Source of the DNA: CAIWHR01 sp963724975
Lineage (GTDB): Bacteria > Pseudomonadota > Gammaproteobacteria > Burkholderiales > Casimicrobiaceae
NCBI GenBank assembly: GCA_963724975.1
Contig: CAVRXB010000003.1
Span: forward strand, 62,001 to 126,000
DNA length: 64,000 bases
Reading direction: 5' to 3'
The notes under the pieces were generated by a model. It did no database searches. It had not been told where the DNA came from and saw nothing but the letters and a program-made list of their open reading frames with translations. This document shows, piece after piece, positions 1 to 8,217 of the stretch. The translations under genes and the position numbers were made by a program. Each line of letters begins with the position of its first letter. Positions within the stretch are counted from its first letter, which is position 1.

Positions 1-1160
1 CAGTCGTACGACGCGAAGATGTCGTTGAGGACGGTGCCCGGCTTGATTTGCCCCGGCCAGCGGATTAACGCCGGAGCGCGCATGCCGCCTTCCCAGGTAG
101 TCAGCTTGCCGCCCTTGAAGGGCGTGTTGCCGCCATCGGGGTAGGTGATGACTTCGGCGCCGTTGTCGGTGGTGAAGACGATGATGGTGTTGTCGAGCTG
201 GCCCATGTCCTCCAGCTTCTTCATCACGTAGCCGATGTTGTCGTCCATCTGCTTCATGCCGGCTTCGTTGGCGCCCCAGTCCTTGCCGCCGGGCGTACCT
301 ACCATTGCGTTGTACTTGTCTGACAGCATGGTCGTGATGTGCATGCGCGCCGGGTTGTACCAGACGAAGAACGGCTTGTTGGTCTTTTTCGGATCGTTGC
401 GATCGAGAAAGTCGATGACCTTGGCCGAGATTTCCTCATCCACGGTTTCAGAGCGCTTCAGCGTCAGCGGGCCCTGATCGCTACAGGTCTGGTTCTTCTG
501 CGTGCCGTCGGAGGACTTGCAGGCAAGCACCGGCCGCGGCGGCGTCATGCAGAGAGTCGTCTTCGGATCCACCGCACCCGGGACCTCGGCAAGGCCGGGG
601 ACTGGTGTGTTCTTGCACGGCCGAACGATGGCCTGTTCGGTCGGGGTCTTGTTGATATCGGGGAAGCTCACTTGCTGCATTGCGTCCAGGTGATAGAGGT
701 AACCCCAGAATTCCTGGAAGCCGTGCGCCGTCGGCAGCGCCGCCGCGTGGTCGCCCAGATGGTTCTTGCCGAATTCGCCGGTGGTGTAGCCGAGATCGAG
801 AAGGAACTTGGCAAGCGCCGGCGTGCCGGGCTGCAGGAAGGACGGGCTGCCGGGCAATTGCGGCGGGATCATCCCGGCGCGCAGCGGCGTCATGCCGGTG
901 AAGAAGGCGGTGCGCCCGGACGTGCAGCTTTGCTCGGCGTAATAGGTCATGAACTTTGCACCCTCTCGCCCGATGCGGTCGATGTTGGGTGTCTCGCCGA
1001 CCATCAGTCCCTGATGGTAGATGCTCGGCTGCATCCAGCCGATGTCGTCGCCCATGATGAACAGGATGTTGGGCTTTTGCTGCGCAAAGACAGGTGTTGC
1101 TGCGAGCAAGGCGAGCATTGATGCGGCGATGAAACTGGAGAAAGTCTTTCGCAGACTCAT
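1..1160 (-). CDS. Arylsulfatase, C-terminus cut by window edge
   Basis: Sulfatase-family hydrolase that would cleave sulfate esters in the periplasm. The ATG at 1160 opens a signal peptide (hydrophobic run ending ATPVFAQQ, about residues 1-26). It is followed by KPNILFIMGDD, whose paired Asp are metal ligands, and by CTSGR near residue 75, the position of the Cys converted to formylglycine. The usual third residue of that motif is Pro or Ala; here it is Ser. A second metal site, FTTDNGAE, lies near residue 335. 386 residues are visible and the reading frame is still open at base 3, so the C-terminal domain lies outside the window. The gene stands alone, with the regulator at 1329-1718 about 170 bases upstream on the same strand. 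Substrate unknown. Confidence 0.88.
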   Translation of the reverse strand, partial: MSLRKTFSSFIAASMLALLAATPVFAQQKPNILFIMGDDIGWMQPSIYHQGLMVGETPNIDRIGREGAKFMTYYAEQSCTSGRTAFFTGMTPLRAGMIPPQLPGSPSFLQPGTPALAKFLLDLGYTTGEFGKNHLGDHAAALPTAHGFQEFWGYLYHLDAMQQVSFPDINKTPTEQAIVRPCKNTPVPGLAEVPGAVDPKTTLCMTPPRPVLACKSSDGTQKNQTCSDQGPLTLKRSETVDEEISAKVIDFLDRNDPKKTNKPFFVWYNPARMHITTMLSDKYNAMVGTPGGKDWGANEAGMKQMDDNIGYVMKKLEDMGQLDNTIIVFTTDNGAEVITYPDGGNTPFKGGKLTTWEGGMRAPALIRWPGQIKPGTVLNDIFASYD

Positions 1161-1328
1161 GAGGTGACTCCCAATCGTTGCAACGAAATCGTGTCCCTAC
1201 GCCAAGACCACACATCGGAACAGCGGTCAGCCCGACCGCGGCACGAGACATGTTTTACCGCCTGACGCCTATGTAGGCTACTAATCTTTGGTTCAGTCCA
1301 GCGCGCCGACGGATCGCATGCGACACTT

Positions 1329-1718
1329 TCATGGCGCATCGCATGCCTTGCTTCGAAGCGCCGCGACCACGGCCGCGAGCAGCGCATCGTTGGAGAAGGG
1401 TTTGCGCAGCAGCTTCGCTACCCCTGCCGCGGCCACCTTCTGGTCGAGCTTGAGATCGTCGCTGGCGGTGATGAACACGACGGGAATGTCACTGTGCGCG
1501 GCGCACAGCCGCGCCTGCACGTCGAAGCCGGAGAGACCCGGCATGTGGACGTCGAGAATCGCGCAGTCGGGACGGTGCGTCGCGAGCGAGGCGAGAAAGT
1601 CCTCGCCGGATCCGAAGGCGGCGACTTCGTAGTCGGCGAGACGCAACAGCCGTCCGAGCGCGGTACGAACCGGCGCCTCGTCATCGACCACGGCGACATA
1701 CGGACCGGACTTGGTCAC
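1329..1718 (-). CDS. Single-domain response regulator
   Basis: A stand-alone receiver domain of 129 residues with no output domain. The acidic pair (VVDDE, residues 11-13), phospho-acceptor Asp in AILDVHMPG (about 56), Thr in FITASDD (about 84) and Lys in LLRKPF (about 106) are all present, so phosphorylation should work. It lies just downstream of the LuxR-type regulator at 1767-2501 and the kinase at 2468-4762 on the same strand, and probably shares their phosphorelay as a competing acceptor or a protein-protein effector. The 48-base gap before it suggests co-transcription. Partner assignment is inference from order only. Confidence 0.85.
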   Translation of the reverse strand: MTKSGPYVAVVDDEAPVRTALGRLLRLADYEVAAFGSGEDFLASLATHRPDCAILDVHMPGLSGFDVQARLCAAHSDIPVVFITASDDLKLDQKVAAAGVAKLLRKPFSNDALLAAVVAALRSKACDAP

Positions 1719-1766
1719 CCAACCAACGTTACGACGTCGAGGGTCGGACGGTAACTAATCTTTGGG

Positions 1767-2501
1767 TTAGTGTCCCGTGACCGGACCCGGCTTGCGCGAG
1801 TCCCGCGCGGGCCCCGGGGAGCTGGCGGCATGCGCGGCAGACGACGTTGCGGCGCCGATCCCGAGCCGCCCTGCGATGTGCATCAGTTCCGCAATGGTCT
1901 TCGCGTCCATCCGCTCCATGATGCGGGCGCGGTGGAACTTGACGGTCTGCTCGACCACCCCAAGGTCGGCGGCAATCTGCTTGTTGAGCTTGCCCGCCGC
2001 TAGTGCCGCCAGTACCTCGCGCTCGCGTGGCGTGAGGCTCGCGAGCCGCTGCCGCAGTTCCGCGGTTTCCGCCAGCGCCCGCAGCACTGAAGCGTGATGG
2101 TCGATCGCTGCGCGCACGGCGGCTACCAGCATGTCGGCCTGTACCGGTTTTGTCAGGAAGTCCGTTGCGCCCGCCTTGATCGCCCGCACCGACATCGGAA
2201 TGTCGCCATGCCCCGTGACGAAGACGATCGGCAACAACTCGCCGGCGGCGGCGAGCCGGCGCTGCAATTCGAGTCCGTCGAGCCCCGGCATCGTCACGTC
2301 GAGCACGAGGCAGCCCTCCGCGTTCGGATTCCGTTGCGCAAGGAACGCTTCCGCCGAGTCGAAGGTCTCGACGCTCCAGCCCTCCTCTCGCAGGACGCGC
2401 GCGAGCGCCCTCAGCACGCTTGCGTCGTCGTCGACGAGGAAGATCCTCGACCGGGAGACGGTGTCTTTCACGTGGGATGTCTCATTGGCAAGGTGACGCA
2501 A
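1767..2501 (-). CDS. FixJ-type response regulator with LuxR HTH
   Basis: Two-domain transcriptional regulator of 244 residues. The receiver has FLVDDD (21-26), phospho-acceptor Asp in LVLDVTMPG (about 68), FVTGHGDIPM and Lys in FLTKPV, a FixJ/TtrR/NodW-like set. A LuxR-type helix-turn-helix follows at about 156-200 (LTPREREVL ... NKQIAADLGV ... TVKFHR). The tail of about 30 residues is low complexity. The ATG at 2501 overlaps the 3' end of the histidine kinase gene by 34 bases, which fits translational coupling and marks the kinase as its partner. A start slightly further in is possible, since the first 17 residues precede the conserved fold. The target genes are not identifiable. Confidence 0.9.
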   Translation of the reverse strand: MRHLANETSHVKDTVSRSRIFLVDDDASVLRALARVLREEGWSVETFDSAEAFLAQRNPNAEGCLVLDVTMPGLDGLELQRRLAAAGELLPIVFVTGHGDIPMSVRAIKAGATDFLTKPVQADMLVAAVRAAIDHHASVLRALAETAELRQRLASLTPREREVLAALAAGKLNKQIAADLGVVEQTVKFHRARIMERMDAKTIAELMHIAGRLGIGAATSSAAHAASSPGPARDSRKPGPVTGH

Positions 2502-4762
2502 AATGTCGCGCCGCCTTCCGCATTGTTGGTTGCCGCGATGCGTCCATGGTGCGCAGCGACAATCGACTGGCAGATCGCAAGGCCGATGCCCATGCCGCCA
2601 GGCTTGGTACTCCAGAACGCATCGAATAGATGCTTCAGGTCGTCCGCGGCAATGCCTGCCCCATTATCGACAATGCACAATCGCACGTCGGTGCCGGTCG
2701 ATTCGCTGCGGATCGTGACGGTTCGGGCCCCGAGGTCGATTTGGTTCATCGCATCGGCCGCGTTGAGAATCAGATTGAGCAAGACCTGCTGCAGCTGCAC
2801 GCGCCCACCGTCCACCGTCAACCGTCCCGGCGTCAGGGCGGTGTGCGGGACGATATGGCGCGTCAACAGCTCGGCACGCAGCAACTCGAGCGTCTCGCGG
2901 ATCAGCTCGTTGAGGTCGAGCGGCTCCATCTTCATGTCGCCGCGCTTGTAAAGCGCCCCGAGGCGGCGAATGACTTCGGCTGCCCGATTGTCCTCAGTCA
3001 CGATATCGTCGCAGATCTCCCGCAGCTCGACGAGATCGATGCCGTCCCGGCTCAGCATTTTTTGTGCTGCTTCGGCATTGCCGAGGATCGCCGCGAGCGG
3101 TTGGTTCAGCTGGTGTGCAATCGAGGCGGAAAGCTGTCCCAGCATCGATACGCGGGTCATGTGCCGCAACGCGGCGCGGTCTTCCACGGCGCGCAACTCG
3201 GCCACCTTGCGCTCCGTGATGTCGACAGCGACACCGAGCAAGCGCCCGCCATTTCCCTGCTCGGACGCTCCGCGCGCGGCGATCCAGCGCACGGCGCCAT
3301 CCTGTTCGTGATTCGGTACTCGACGATCGATCTCCTCGCCGGTCATAAGCGCCTTTCTCACGGCGTGGTCGAGCTGTTCGCGATCCGCTGGATACACCTT
3401 TGCAAGAACCTCTTCGAACGCGATGGGTGTCTCCGGCAATCCGGCTCTTTCCCGCAGATAGGTGGTCGCCCAAATCCGGTCGCGGGCCGCGTCCCAGACC
3501 CACAAGGACAGGCGCGCCGCGCGCGCCGCAAGATTCATCCGCCGCTGGGATTCCTCCAGGGCTGCCGCGATACGGCGCTTCGATCGACGTTCAAGGAGAA
3601 GCGCCGTAATCAACCCGGCTTGAAGCACCAGAATTGCAATGCCGGCGGAGATCTCGCGCCAGTACCTGTCCCATGCGGTTGGTTCGCGAAACCTCACGTC
3701 AGCATTGGCGGGCAACAGGTGCTCATCAATTCCCCAACGGCGAAGTGCACGCCAGTCGACCACGGGCACATTGACGAACGAGGACTGGACGATCGCCGAT
3801 GGCGGCGTGCCGTCCAGCAGCCGCGCCACGAGGGCGCCGGCCTGGGTCGCCTGGTCGTCGTAGGGGGCCATATAGCCGCCGACGATGCCGGTGCCAATGA
3901 ACGTGTCGAGCGGCCCGTAGACCGGCGCTGCGGACGCCGACCCGATGAGTTCGACCGACTGGCGCGGCGTTCCCACGTGACCGGCGCCGTCGAGGAAATA
4001 GCCGGGCGTGTAGACGATCGTATCCCTGGCCAGTGCACCAAGCCGTTGCAGGATGGCCGCGGTCGGCAGTCCGATGAGGTACTCGACCTCGGGGTGCTCT
4101 TCCAGTTGCGCCACCGCTTTGCGCATCCGCTGCTCCCAAATGCGGTCACGCGGAGCGGCGCCGAGCACGATCACGATGCGCTCGGCACCGGGCTGCAGGT
4201 GAAGCGCGAGCCGGAGCGTCTCCGTGGGATCGAGGTCGATGGACTTACCGACGACATCCGCCGGAAGCGAAACACCATCCAGCTGATCAACCGGAATCGC
4301 GACATGAACGACCGGCACGCCCGGGAGCATGCGGTCCCGGAACTTGAGCGTGAACTGGAGCGCTGGAGGTGCCGAAGCGACGATGACACGGATGTTGCGC
4401 GCGCTGTATTTCTGTCGCAGAAATTCCACCTGGGCCGTCGCGTAGGCCTCCGTGGAAGTCCACTCGATGTCGAGATATTCCGAGAAGAGGTCGACCGGGC
4501 GGCGGAAAGCGTCAGGCACGACGCTCCCGAGCGTATGTTCGATGACAACGGCGGCAGGCGTTGCCCGCTGGTTGCTGTGGATGACGAGCACGCCGGGCGC
4601 AGTATCGGCAGCGCCCGCTTGCCCTACCAGCACCACCGAAAGCAGCACGAACACCGCACGCCCGGCGGCGTTTCGAGGATCGATCGACAAGGTCTTCGGC
4701 GTCCAGAAAATTGAATAGTGTGACGGATTATTGTTCGTTGCGGGTTGCAGGGACATCGACAC
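2468..4762 (-). CDS. Sensor histidine kinase with ABC-binding-protein-like sensor domain
   Basis: 764-residue membrane kinase. After a signal or anchor segment (about 35-52) comes a periplasmic region (55-345) of the PF04392-like binding-protein fold found in some two-component sensors. A transmembrane helix follows (about 371-391), then a PAS domain (405-520, ending DITERK). The HisKA helix has SASIAHQLNQPLAAI with the phospho-acceptor His at about 550. The HATPase domain has N box NLILNAADAM (about 664), G1 DNGAGI and G2 GGMGIGLAI. This layout resembles FixL/ThkR-type kinases coupled to FixJ regulators, matching the overlapping regulator downstream. The ligand is unknown. The sensor domain appears related to the five solitary binding proteins in the integron. 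Confidence 0.9.
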   Translation of the reverse strand: MSMSLQPATNNNPSHYSIFWTPKTLSIDPRNAAGRAVFVLLSVVLVGQAGAADTAPGVLVIHSNQRATPAAVVIEHTLGSVVPDAFRRPVDLFSEYLDIEWTSTEAYATAQVEFLRQKYSARNIRVIVASAPPALQFTLKFRDRMLPGVPVVHVAIPVDQLDGVSLPADVVGKSIDLDPTETLRLALHLQPGAERIVIVLGAAPRDRIWEQRMRKAVAQLEEHPEVEYLIGLPTAAILQRLGALARDTIVYTPGYFLDGAGHVGTPRQSVELIGSASAAPVYGPLDTFIGTGIVGGYMAPYDDQATQAGALVARLLDGTPPSAIVQSSFVNVPVVDWRALRRWGIDEHLLPANADVRFREPTAWDRYWREISAGIAILVLQAGLITALLLERRSKRRIAAALEESQRRMNLAARAARLSLWVWDAARDRIWATTYLRERAGLPETPIAFEEVLAKVYPADREQLDHAVRKALMTGEEIDRRVPNHEQDGAVRWIAARGASEQGNGGRLLGVAVDITERKVAELRAVEDRAALRHMTRVSMLGQLSASIAHQLNQPLAAILGNAEAAQKMLSRDGIDLVELREICDDIVTEDNRAAEVIRRLGALYKRGDMKMEPLDLNELIRETLELLRAELLTRHIVPHTALTPGRLTVDGGRVQLQQVLLNLILNAADAMNQIDLGARTVTIRSESTGTDVRLCIVDNGAGIAADDLKHLFDAFWSTKPGGMGIGLAICQSIVAAHHGRIAATNNAEGGATFCVTLPMRHPT

Positions 4763-4902
4763 ATGTCCCGCGGCTTCGAGCGAATATGAAGAGGATTGCA
4801 GGATGACCTCTGCCTTCGAGTTTCGGCGACAAAAACAATCGCCCTCTCCGCGTCTGCACTATTCGTGCGCCGACCGCTATGCGAAGTTTGGTGGCAAGAA
4901 CT

Positions 4903-4965
4903 TGTCCGCTGCAGCAGCGCGGATCGAAACTCAGCCGTGACAGAAACCTGATCGATTTGTCACAT
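4903..4965. repeat. Upstream direct repeat, copy A (before histidine kinase)
   Basis: About 62 bases that recur with few differences at 6445-6505. Inside is an inverted repeat with GTGACA and TGTCAC arms around a 15-base centre containing TGATCGAT. It lies about 140 bases upstream of the kinase start on the minus strand and just after the patatin stop. The pairing of copies upstream of two minus-strand genes suggests a shared operator; a duplication bracketing the patatin gene is the alternative. Confidence 0.6.
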
Positions 4966-4997
4966 TCGGACGCGTGGCGGTTATGCTCCTTCGGGCC

Positions 4998-6419
4998 CTA
5001 AGGCGCCGGACGCGCACCCGCGTCGCGCACGAGTCGCTTGAACTCGGGGGATGATTCGACGATCGTGCGGGCCGCCGAACGCAGCCGATCGACCGCTTCG
5101 GCCGGAAGCACGAATGACGTCGGCAAGCTGTTGAGATAGTCGAACTCCGCCTTGTCGGCGAGCGCGGGAAACGACACGTCGATCGTGTAGATCTCGATCG
5201 GCGGCGTGCTGATCGCTTTGGCGAGCGCGGGATCACGCGCTGCGTCGAACGCCGGCGATTCGCGGATGCGACGCAGGAGCGCCCAGCGCGCTTCGGTGTC
5301 CTGCAGAAGCTCGATCGCCTCGAACGAAAAGTGATCGATCGGCACGCCGGCGGCCTTGAGCAGGATCGCGAGCGCGCCGGGCGCGTCGACCGTCTTGTCC
5401 CAGTGCGTGGGCGGGCTCGACAGCGAATTGACGACGAAGATCGCGATGCGGCGCACGTGGTCAAGCGGCGTCGGCCTGCCCAAGGCGTGCTCGGCATCCA
5501 GCACCTGGAGGACATCGAGCACACCGCGCAACCCGAGGTTGTCGGCGATGCCGCCGTCGACGAGATGGATATACGGTCGCTGCGCACCATCACCATACGA
5601 CTCGAGCTCATCGAACTGGCGCTTTGCGCGCGCGATCGGCCGCGGCGGCCGCGCGTCGACCAGGTTCTCGATCCACGCCGGCGGACGATAGCCGCACGTC
5701 CCGCCATAGTTGTTCAACGTCACCGGTGAGAGCACGACGGGGACGGCGGACGACGCGGCTGCGGCGCGGGCGAGCTGGACCGCCGACAGGTCCGAACACA
5801 TCACGTCGAAGAACGCCTGGTCGAAGGGAATGCGCGCTCCGTCGGAGATGTCCGTCGCCGTGGGGACGATCAAGGGACCGCTGCCGCGCTGCAGATCGGC
5901 GAACGTTGCGCCATGAAACAGGATTTCGTCGTAGTAACGCGCGGCCAGTTCCGAGCGTCCCCATCCGGTCGACCAGAGGTCGCCCCAGTACAGCGGGTTG
6001 ACCAACCGCCCCAACAGCGCGCCTTCGACGTCGCGCTTGAGAAAATCCTGCTCGTAGCGATCGAACAGGCGATCGCCGTACAAGCCGTACGCGAGCGCGG
6101 TGAAGCTGCCGCCCGATACACCGGTGATCACGTCGACTGCGTCGAGCATGCGTCCCTTCACACCGCGCGGCCCGACGATCTCGGTGTCGCGCAATGCCTC
6201 CAGCACGCCGTACGAAAACGCCGCAGCGCGCGTGCCGCCGCCGGAGAAGGCGAGGATGACGAGATTGTCCTGGTCGCGAAAGTAGTGCTGCCGCGTGACA
6301 AAACGATAGCCCGCTTCCGGATCGACATGCGTGATCGGCGGGTTCACCGGCCTCGTGGCGCAACTCGCCAAGAGCAACACCGCGAGCACGAACCAGAAGC
6401 GCGACATCCAGGAGACCAT
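4998..6419 (-). CDS. Patatin-like phospholipase lipoprotein
   Basis: Probable outer-membrane or periplasmic lipid acyl hydrolase of 473 residues from the ATG at 6419. I chose this start because MVSWMSRF opens a lipoprotein signal with lipobox LLASC, whereas the longer frame to 6587 adds a basic, non-signal leader and runs through the repeat at 6445-6505. Patatin hallmarks are present: oxyanion loop SGGGTRAA, nucleophile motif GVSGGS (G-x-S-x-G) and the dyad Asp in LVDGGIADN. The C-terminal third is less conserved. It is a monocistronic minus-strand gene; the palindromic repeat lies 26-86 bases upstream and may regulate it. Confidence 0.88.
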   Translation of the reverse strand: MVSWMSRFWFVLAVLLLASCATRPVNPPITHVDPEAGYRFVTRQHYFRDQDNLVILAFSGGGTRAAAFSYGVLEALRDTEIVGPRGVKGRMLDAVDVITGVSGGSFTALAYGLYGDRLFDRYEQDFLKRDVEGALLGRLVNPLYWGDLWSTGWGRSELAARYYDEILFHGATFADLQRGSGPLIVPTATDISDGARIPFDQAFFDVMCSDLSAVQLARAAAASSAVPVVLSPVTLNNYGGTCGYRPPAWIENLVDARPPRPIARAKRQFDELESYGDGAQRPYIHLVDGGIADNLGLRGVLDVLQVLDAEHALGRPTPLDHVRRIAIFVVNSLSSPPTHWDKTVDAPGALAILLKAAGVPIDHFSFEAIELLQDTEARWALLRRIRESPAFDAARDPALAKAISTPPIEIYTIDVSFPALADKAEFDYLNSLPTSFVLPAEAVDRLRSAARTIVESSPEFKRLVRDAGARPAP

Positions 6420-6759
6420 ACACTGGCGTTTGCAACCGAACAGGTGTCCGCTGCAGCAGCGAGAATCGAGCGCGGCAGTGACAAAAACGTGATCGATTGT
6501 CACACTTTTTTGTCCCAATCCAAAAAGCAAAGGGGCAGCCCTTTTAGGCGTCGAACTGCGACGTTTGACCTGCGAACCGACGTTCAACGTTCAGTCGTAC
6601 GGCGGCAGACGGAATGGGCCGTCTCCGGCGTATGCTTATGCGATGAGCGGCACGTCCTTAGTCCTCGGTGCTACGGCAGTGACGGATGGCTAGGTGATCG
6701 TTTCCGGACAGTCCGTGCCTCGGTGACGGGAGGCGGCGAACAACGAAGGAGGGAGCGCC
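6420..6759. other. Intergenic region between patatin and secreted protein genes
   Basis: 340 bases without a convincing gene. It holds repeat copy B (6445-6505) and a short AAAGGG/CCCTTT hairpin near 6529-6545, and should carry the divergent promoters for the two flanking genes. I see no clear sigma-70 boxes. Confidence 0.4.
6445..6505. repeat. Upstream direct repeat, copy B (before patatin gene)
   Basis: Second copy of the repeat at 4903-4965. The GTGACA/TGTCAC arms are kept exactly while the sequence between and beside them varies, which is the pattern expected of a binding site or structured element. It ends 26 bases before the patatin start codon, on the upstream side. Confidence 0.6.
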
Positions 6760-7119
6760 ATGTCAAAGAGTGTCGTGCCATCGCCACTTGATTTTGCGGC
6801 GGTGCTACTCATAGCGAGTCTATCGAGCGCAGCATGGGGTGCGGGTAAATTATCGAAAGAAGAGGCTTGCCGAATTGGCAAGGACTTCATCACCAAAGAG
6901 CAAAGCGCTTATCCCAAAAACCGCAATTTCCAATTCCTTTCTTGCAGCAATTTCGAATCGATATCCGCACAGGGTATAGCTCAAGTCAGCGTGCACTGGT
7001 CTGTAGAGGAACACTGCGCAGTCGCCGGATGCGAGCCTCAATATACCAAGCAGAGCCACAGATATACCTGCCGCTTTTACGCCAGTAACCAAGGTTGGCA
7101 GCTAAATAATTGCGACTAA
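6760..7119 (+). CDS. Small secreted hypothetical protein
   Basis: 119 residues, family not recognised. A signal peptide is likely (hydrophobic stretch from about 12, ending SSAAWGAG near 28). The mature part is about 90 residues and has six Cys (EEACR, FLSCSN, EEHCA, AGCE, YTCRF, NNCD), compatible with three disulfides in the periplasm. A GAAGGAGGG ribosome-binding site lies about 10 bases before the ATG. No neighbour points to its role: the next genes are tRNAs on the other strand. Confidence 0.65.
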   Translation: MSKSVVPSPLDFAAVLLIASLSSAAWGAGKLSKEEACRIGKDFITKEQSAYPKNRNFQFLSCSNFESISAQGIAQVSVHWSVEEHCAVAGCEPQYTKQSHRYTCRFYASNQGWQLNNCD

Positions 7120-7218
7120 CACTGGGCAGGCATCGCGCGCCCGACCATCTCGCGAGCGCCGCGAGGAGGATCGATTCGCTCTTCGGCGGTTACGATTTGG
7201 CTACGCCAGAAAGCACAA

Positions 7219-7242
7219 GGGGCTAGCGCGAACGCTAACCCC
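7219..7242 (-). terminator. Probable terminator of the tRNA-Lys pair
   Basis: Ten-base arms GGGGCTAGCG and CGCTAACCCC (one mismatch) around a CGAA tetraloop, 11 bases beyond the 3' end of the first tRNA on the minus strand. It is followed in that direction by a weakly T-rich run. Confidence 0.6.
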
Positions 7243-7252
7243 TAGCGGAAAT

Positions 7253-7328
7253 TGGTAGGCCGTGCAGGGATCGAACCTGCGACCAACGGATTAAGAGTCC
7301 GCTGCTCTACCAGCTGAGCTAACGACCC
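7253..7328 (-). tRNA. tRNA-Lys (CTT anticodon)
   Basis: 76 bases including an encoded CCA. The minus strand starts GGGTCGTTAGCTCAGC, has anticodon loop CTCTTAA (anticodon CTT, reading AAG) and T-arm GGTTCGATCC. The acceptor stem pairs over seven positions with two G-T pairs. It lies 35 bases from a second tRNA-Lys with a different anticodon, probably in one transcript. Confidence 0.95.
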
Positions 7329-7363
7329 AATTCATTCAGCGGCGGACCTTGGCAGCAGCGACC

Positions 7364-7439
7364 TGGTAGGCCGTGCTGGACTTGAACCAGCGACCAACGG
7401 ATTAAAAGTCCGCTGCTCTACCACCTGAGCTAACGGCCC
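7364..7439 (-). tRNA. tRNA-Lys (TTT anticodon)
   Basis: 76 bases with encoded CCA. The minus strand starts GGGCCGTTAGCTCAGG, with anticodon loop CTTTTAA (anticodon TTT, reading AAA and AAG) and T-arm GGTTCAAGTCC. It is nearly identical to the neighbouring tRNA apart from the anticodon and a few stem pairs, so the two probably arose by duplication. First gene of the pair in transcription order. Confidence 0.95.
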
Positions 7440-7453
7440 GCCGAAAGACGCGA

Positions 7454-7483
7454 ATTATAGCCCGAGCCGCCGGCGTCTCTCAA
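7454..7483 (-). promoter_or_regulatory. Sigma-70-type promoter of the tRNA pair
   Basis: On the minus strand, TTGAGA (7478-7483), an 18-base spacer and a perfect TATAAT (7454-7459). The -10 box is 14 bases before the mature 5' end of the first tRNA. Confidence 0.6.
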
Positions 7484-7545
7484 CCGAACGCCCCGGCGGC
7501 CTCCGAACGCGCATCTCTGATCGTCGCGCCAAGTTGTCGGCCGCT

Positions 7546-7694
7546 GCGTCGGCTCGCGATTGCTCGCTGCCCCTTGCCTGCGGCGGGCTCCGACGACACG
7601 ACGCTCGCGCCTCGGCCTCCGCACCGACTTGGTCAATCGTTACGCCGTGTGGGTCGGCCTCAAGCGTCGACTCGCGTTTGCTCGCTCCCCCTTG
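7546..7694. repeat. 31-base imperfect direct repeat beside the tRNAs
   Basis: 7546-7576 and 7664-7694 match at about 28 of 31 positions, 118 bases apart, in the 294-base gene-free stretch 7440-7733. Frames through the stretch look like GC-rich shadow, so it may be decayed coding sequence. The stretch also holds the tRNA promoter. Confidence 0.5.
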
Positions 7695-7733
7695 GCGCTT
7701 CGCGTCTGGGGCCCCGGCTCGCCGCTCGCGACG

Positions 7734-8183
7734 CTAATGCTGCTCGCGCAGCAGAAAATCGGGAAGCGTCGTGACAGCGATGCCTTCTTCGGCAAGCTCG
7801 GCGGACTCTTCCTTCGACGCCTGGCCGCGTATCGCGCGCGCCGGCGCTTCGTCGTAGTGGATCTTGCGGGCTTCCTCGGGAAACCGCGGGCCGACGTTCT
7901 CGGTGTTACGCACGATTTCCCGCAGCTTCGCCAAGACTTCTGGCGGCAATCCGGTGATCGATTGAGTCGCCGGCTCGGCGGTCGCGATGGCCGCTTCCGC
8001 GGGCTCCGGCGCGGAGGCACCTCCTGCCCGCACTTTCGCCGACGGCACGCGCGCGACGCCGTCGTCGTCGCAGACGGGGCAGCGGACCAGCTGGGTATCC
8101 GACTGGCGCGCGAAGTCGTCCGCCGAGGCAAACCAGCCCTCGAACCGGTGACCCTGCCCACACGCCAATTCAAAGATGATCAT
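7734..8183 (-). CDS. DUF1178 family protein
   Basis: 149-residue cytoplasmic protein of a family common in proteobacteria, function unknown. I chose the ATG at 8183 because MIIFELACGQGHRFEGWF is the conserved start; the longer frame to 8294 adds a leader that overlaps the transporter gene. A zinc-ribbon-like set is visible: Cys in ELACGQGH and the pair RCPVCDDDG (about 39-42). The C-terminal half has ENVGPRFPEEARKIHY, typical of the family, followed by an acidic tail. It lies 34 bases downstream of the YeeE gene on the same strand. Confidence 0.85.
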   Translation of the reverse strand: MIIFELACGQGHRFEGWFASADDFARQSDTQLVRCPVCDDDGVARVPSAKVRAGGASAPEPAEAAIATAEPATQSITGLPPEVLAKLREIVRNTENVGPRFPEEARKIHYDEAPARAIRGQASKEESAELAEEGIAVTTLPDFLLREQH

Positions 8184-8217
8184 GATAAGAAAACGCTTTT
8201 TCGGCTTCCCGCGTTGA

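Noticed and set aside
339..1121. Long plus-strand frame opposite the sulfatase
   Set aside because: It is the GC-rich antisense of a clear sulfatase; composition is Arg/His-rich with no recognisable motif.
2630..4714. 694-codon plus-strand frame
   Set aside because: Exact antisense of the histidine kinase; no ribosome-binding site or conserved pattern.
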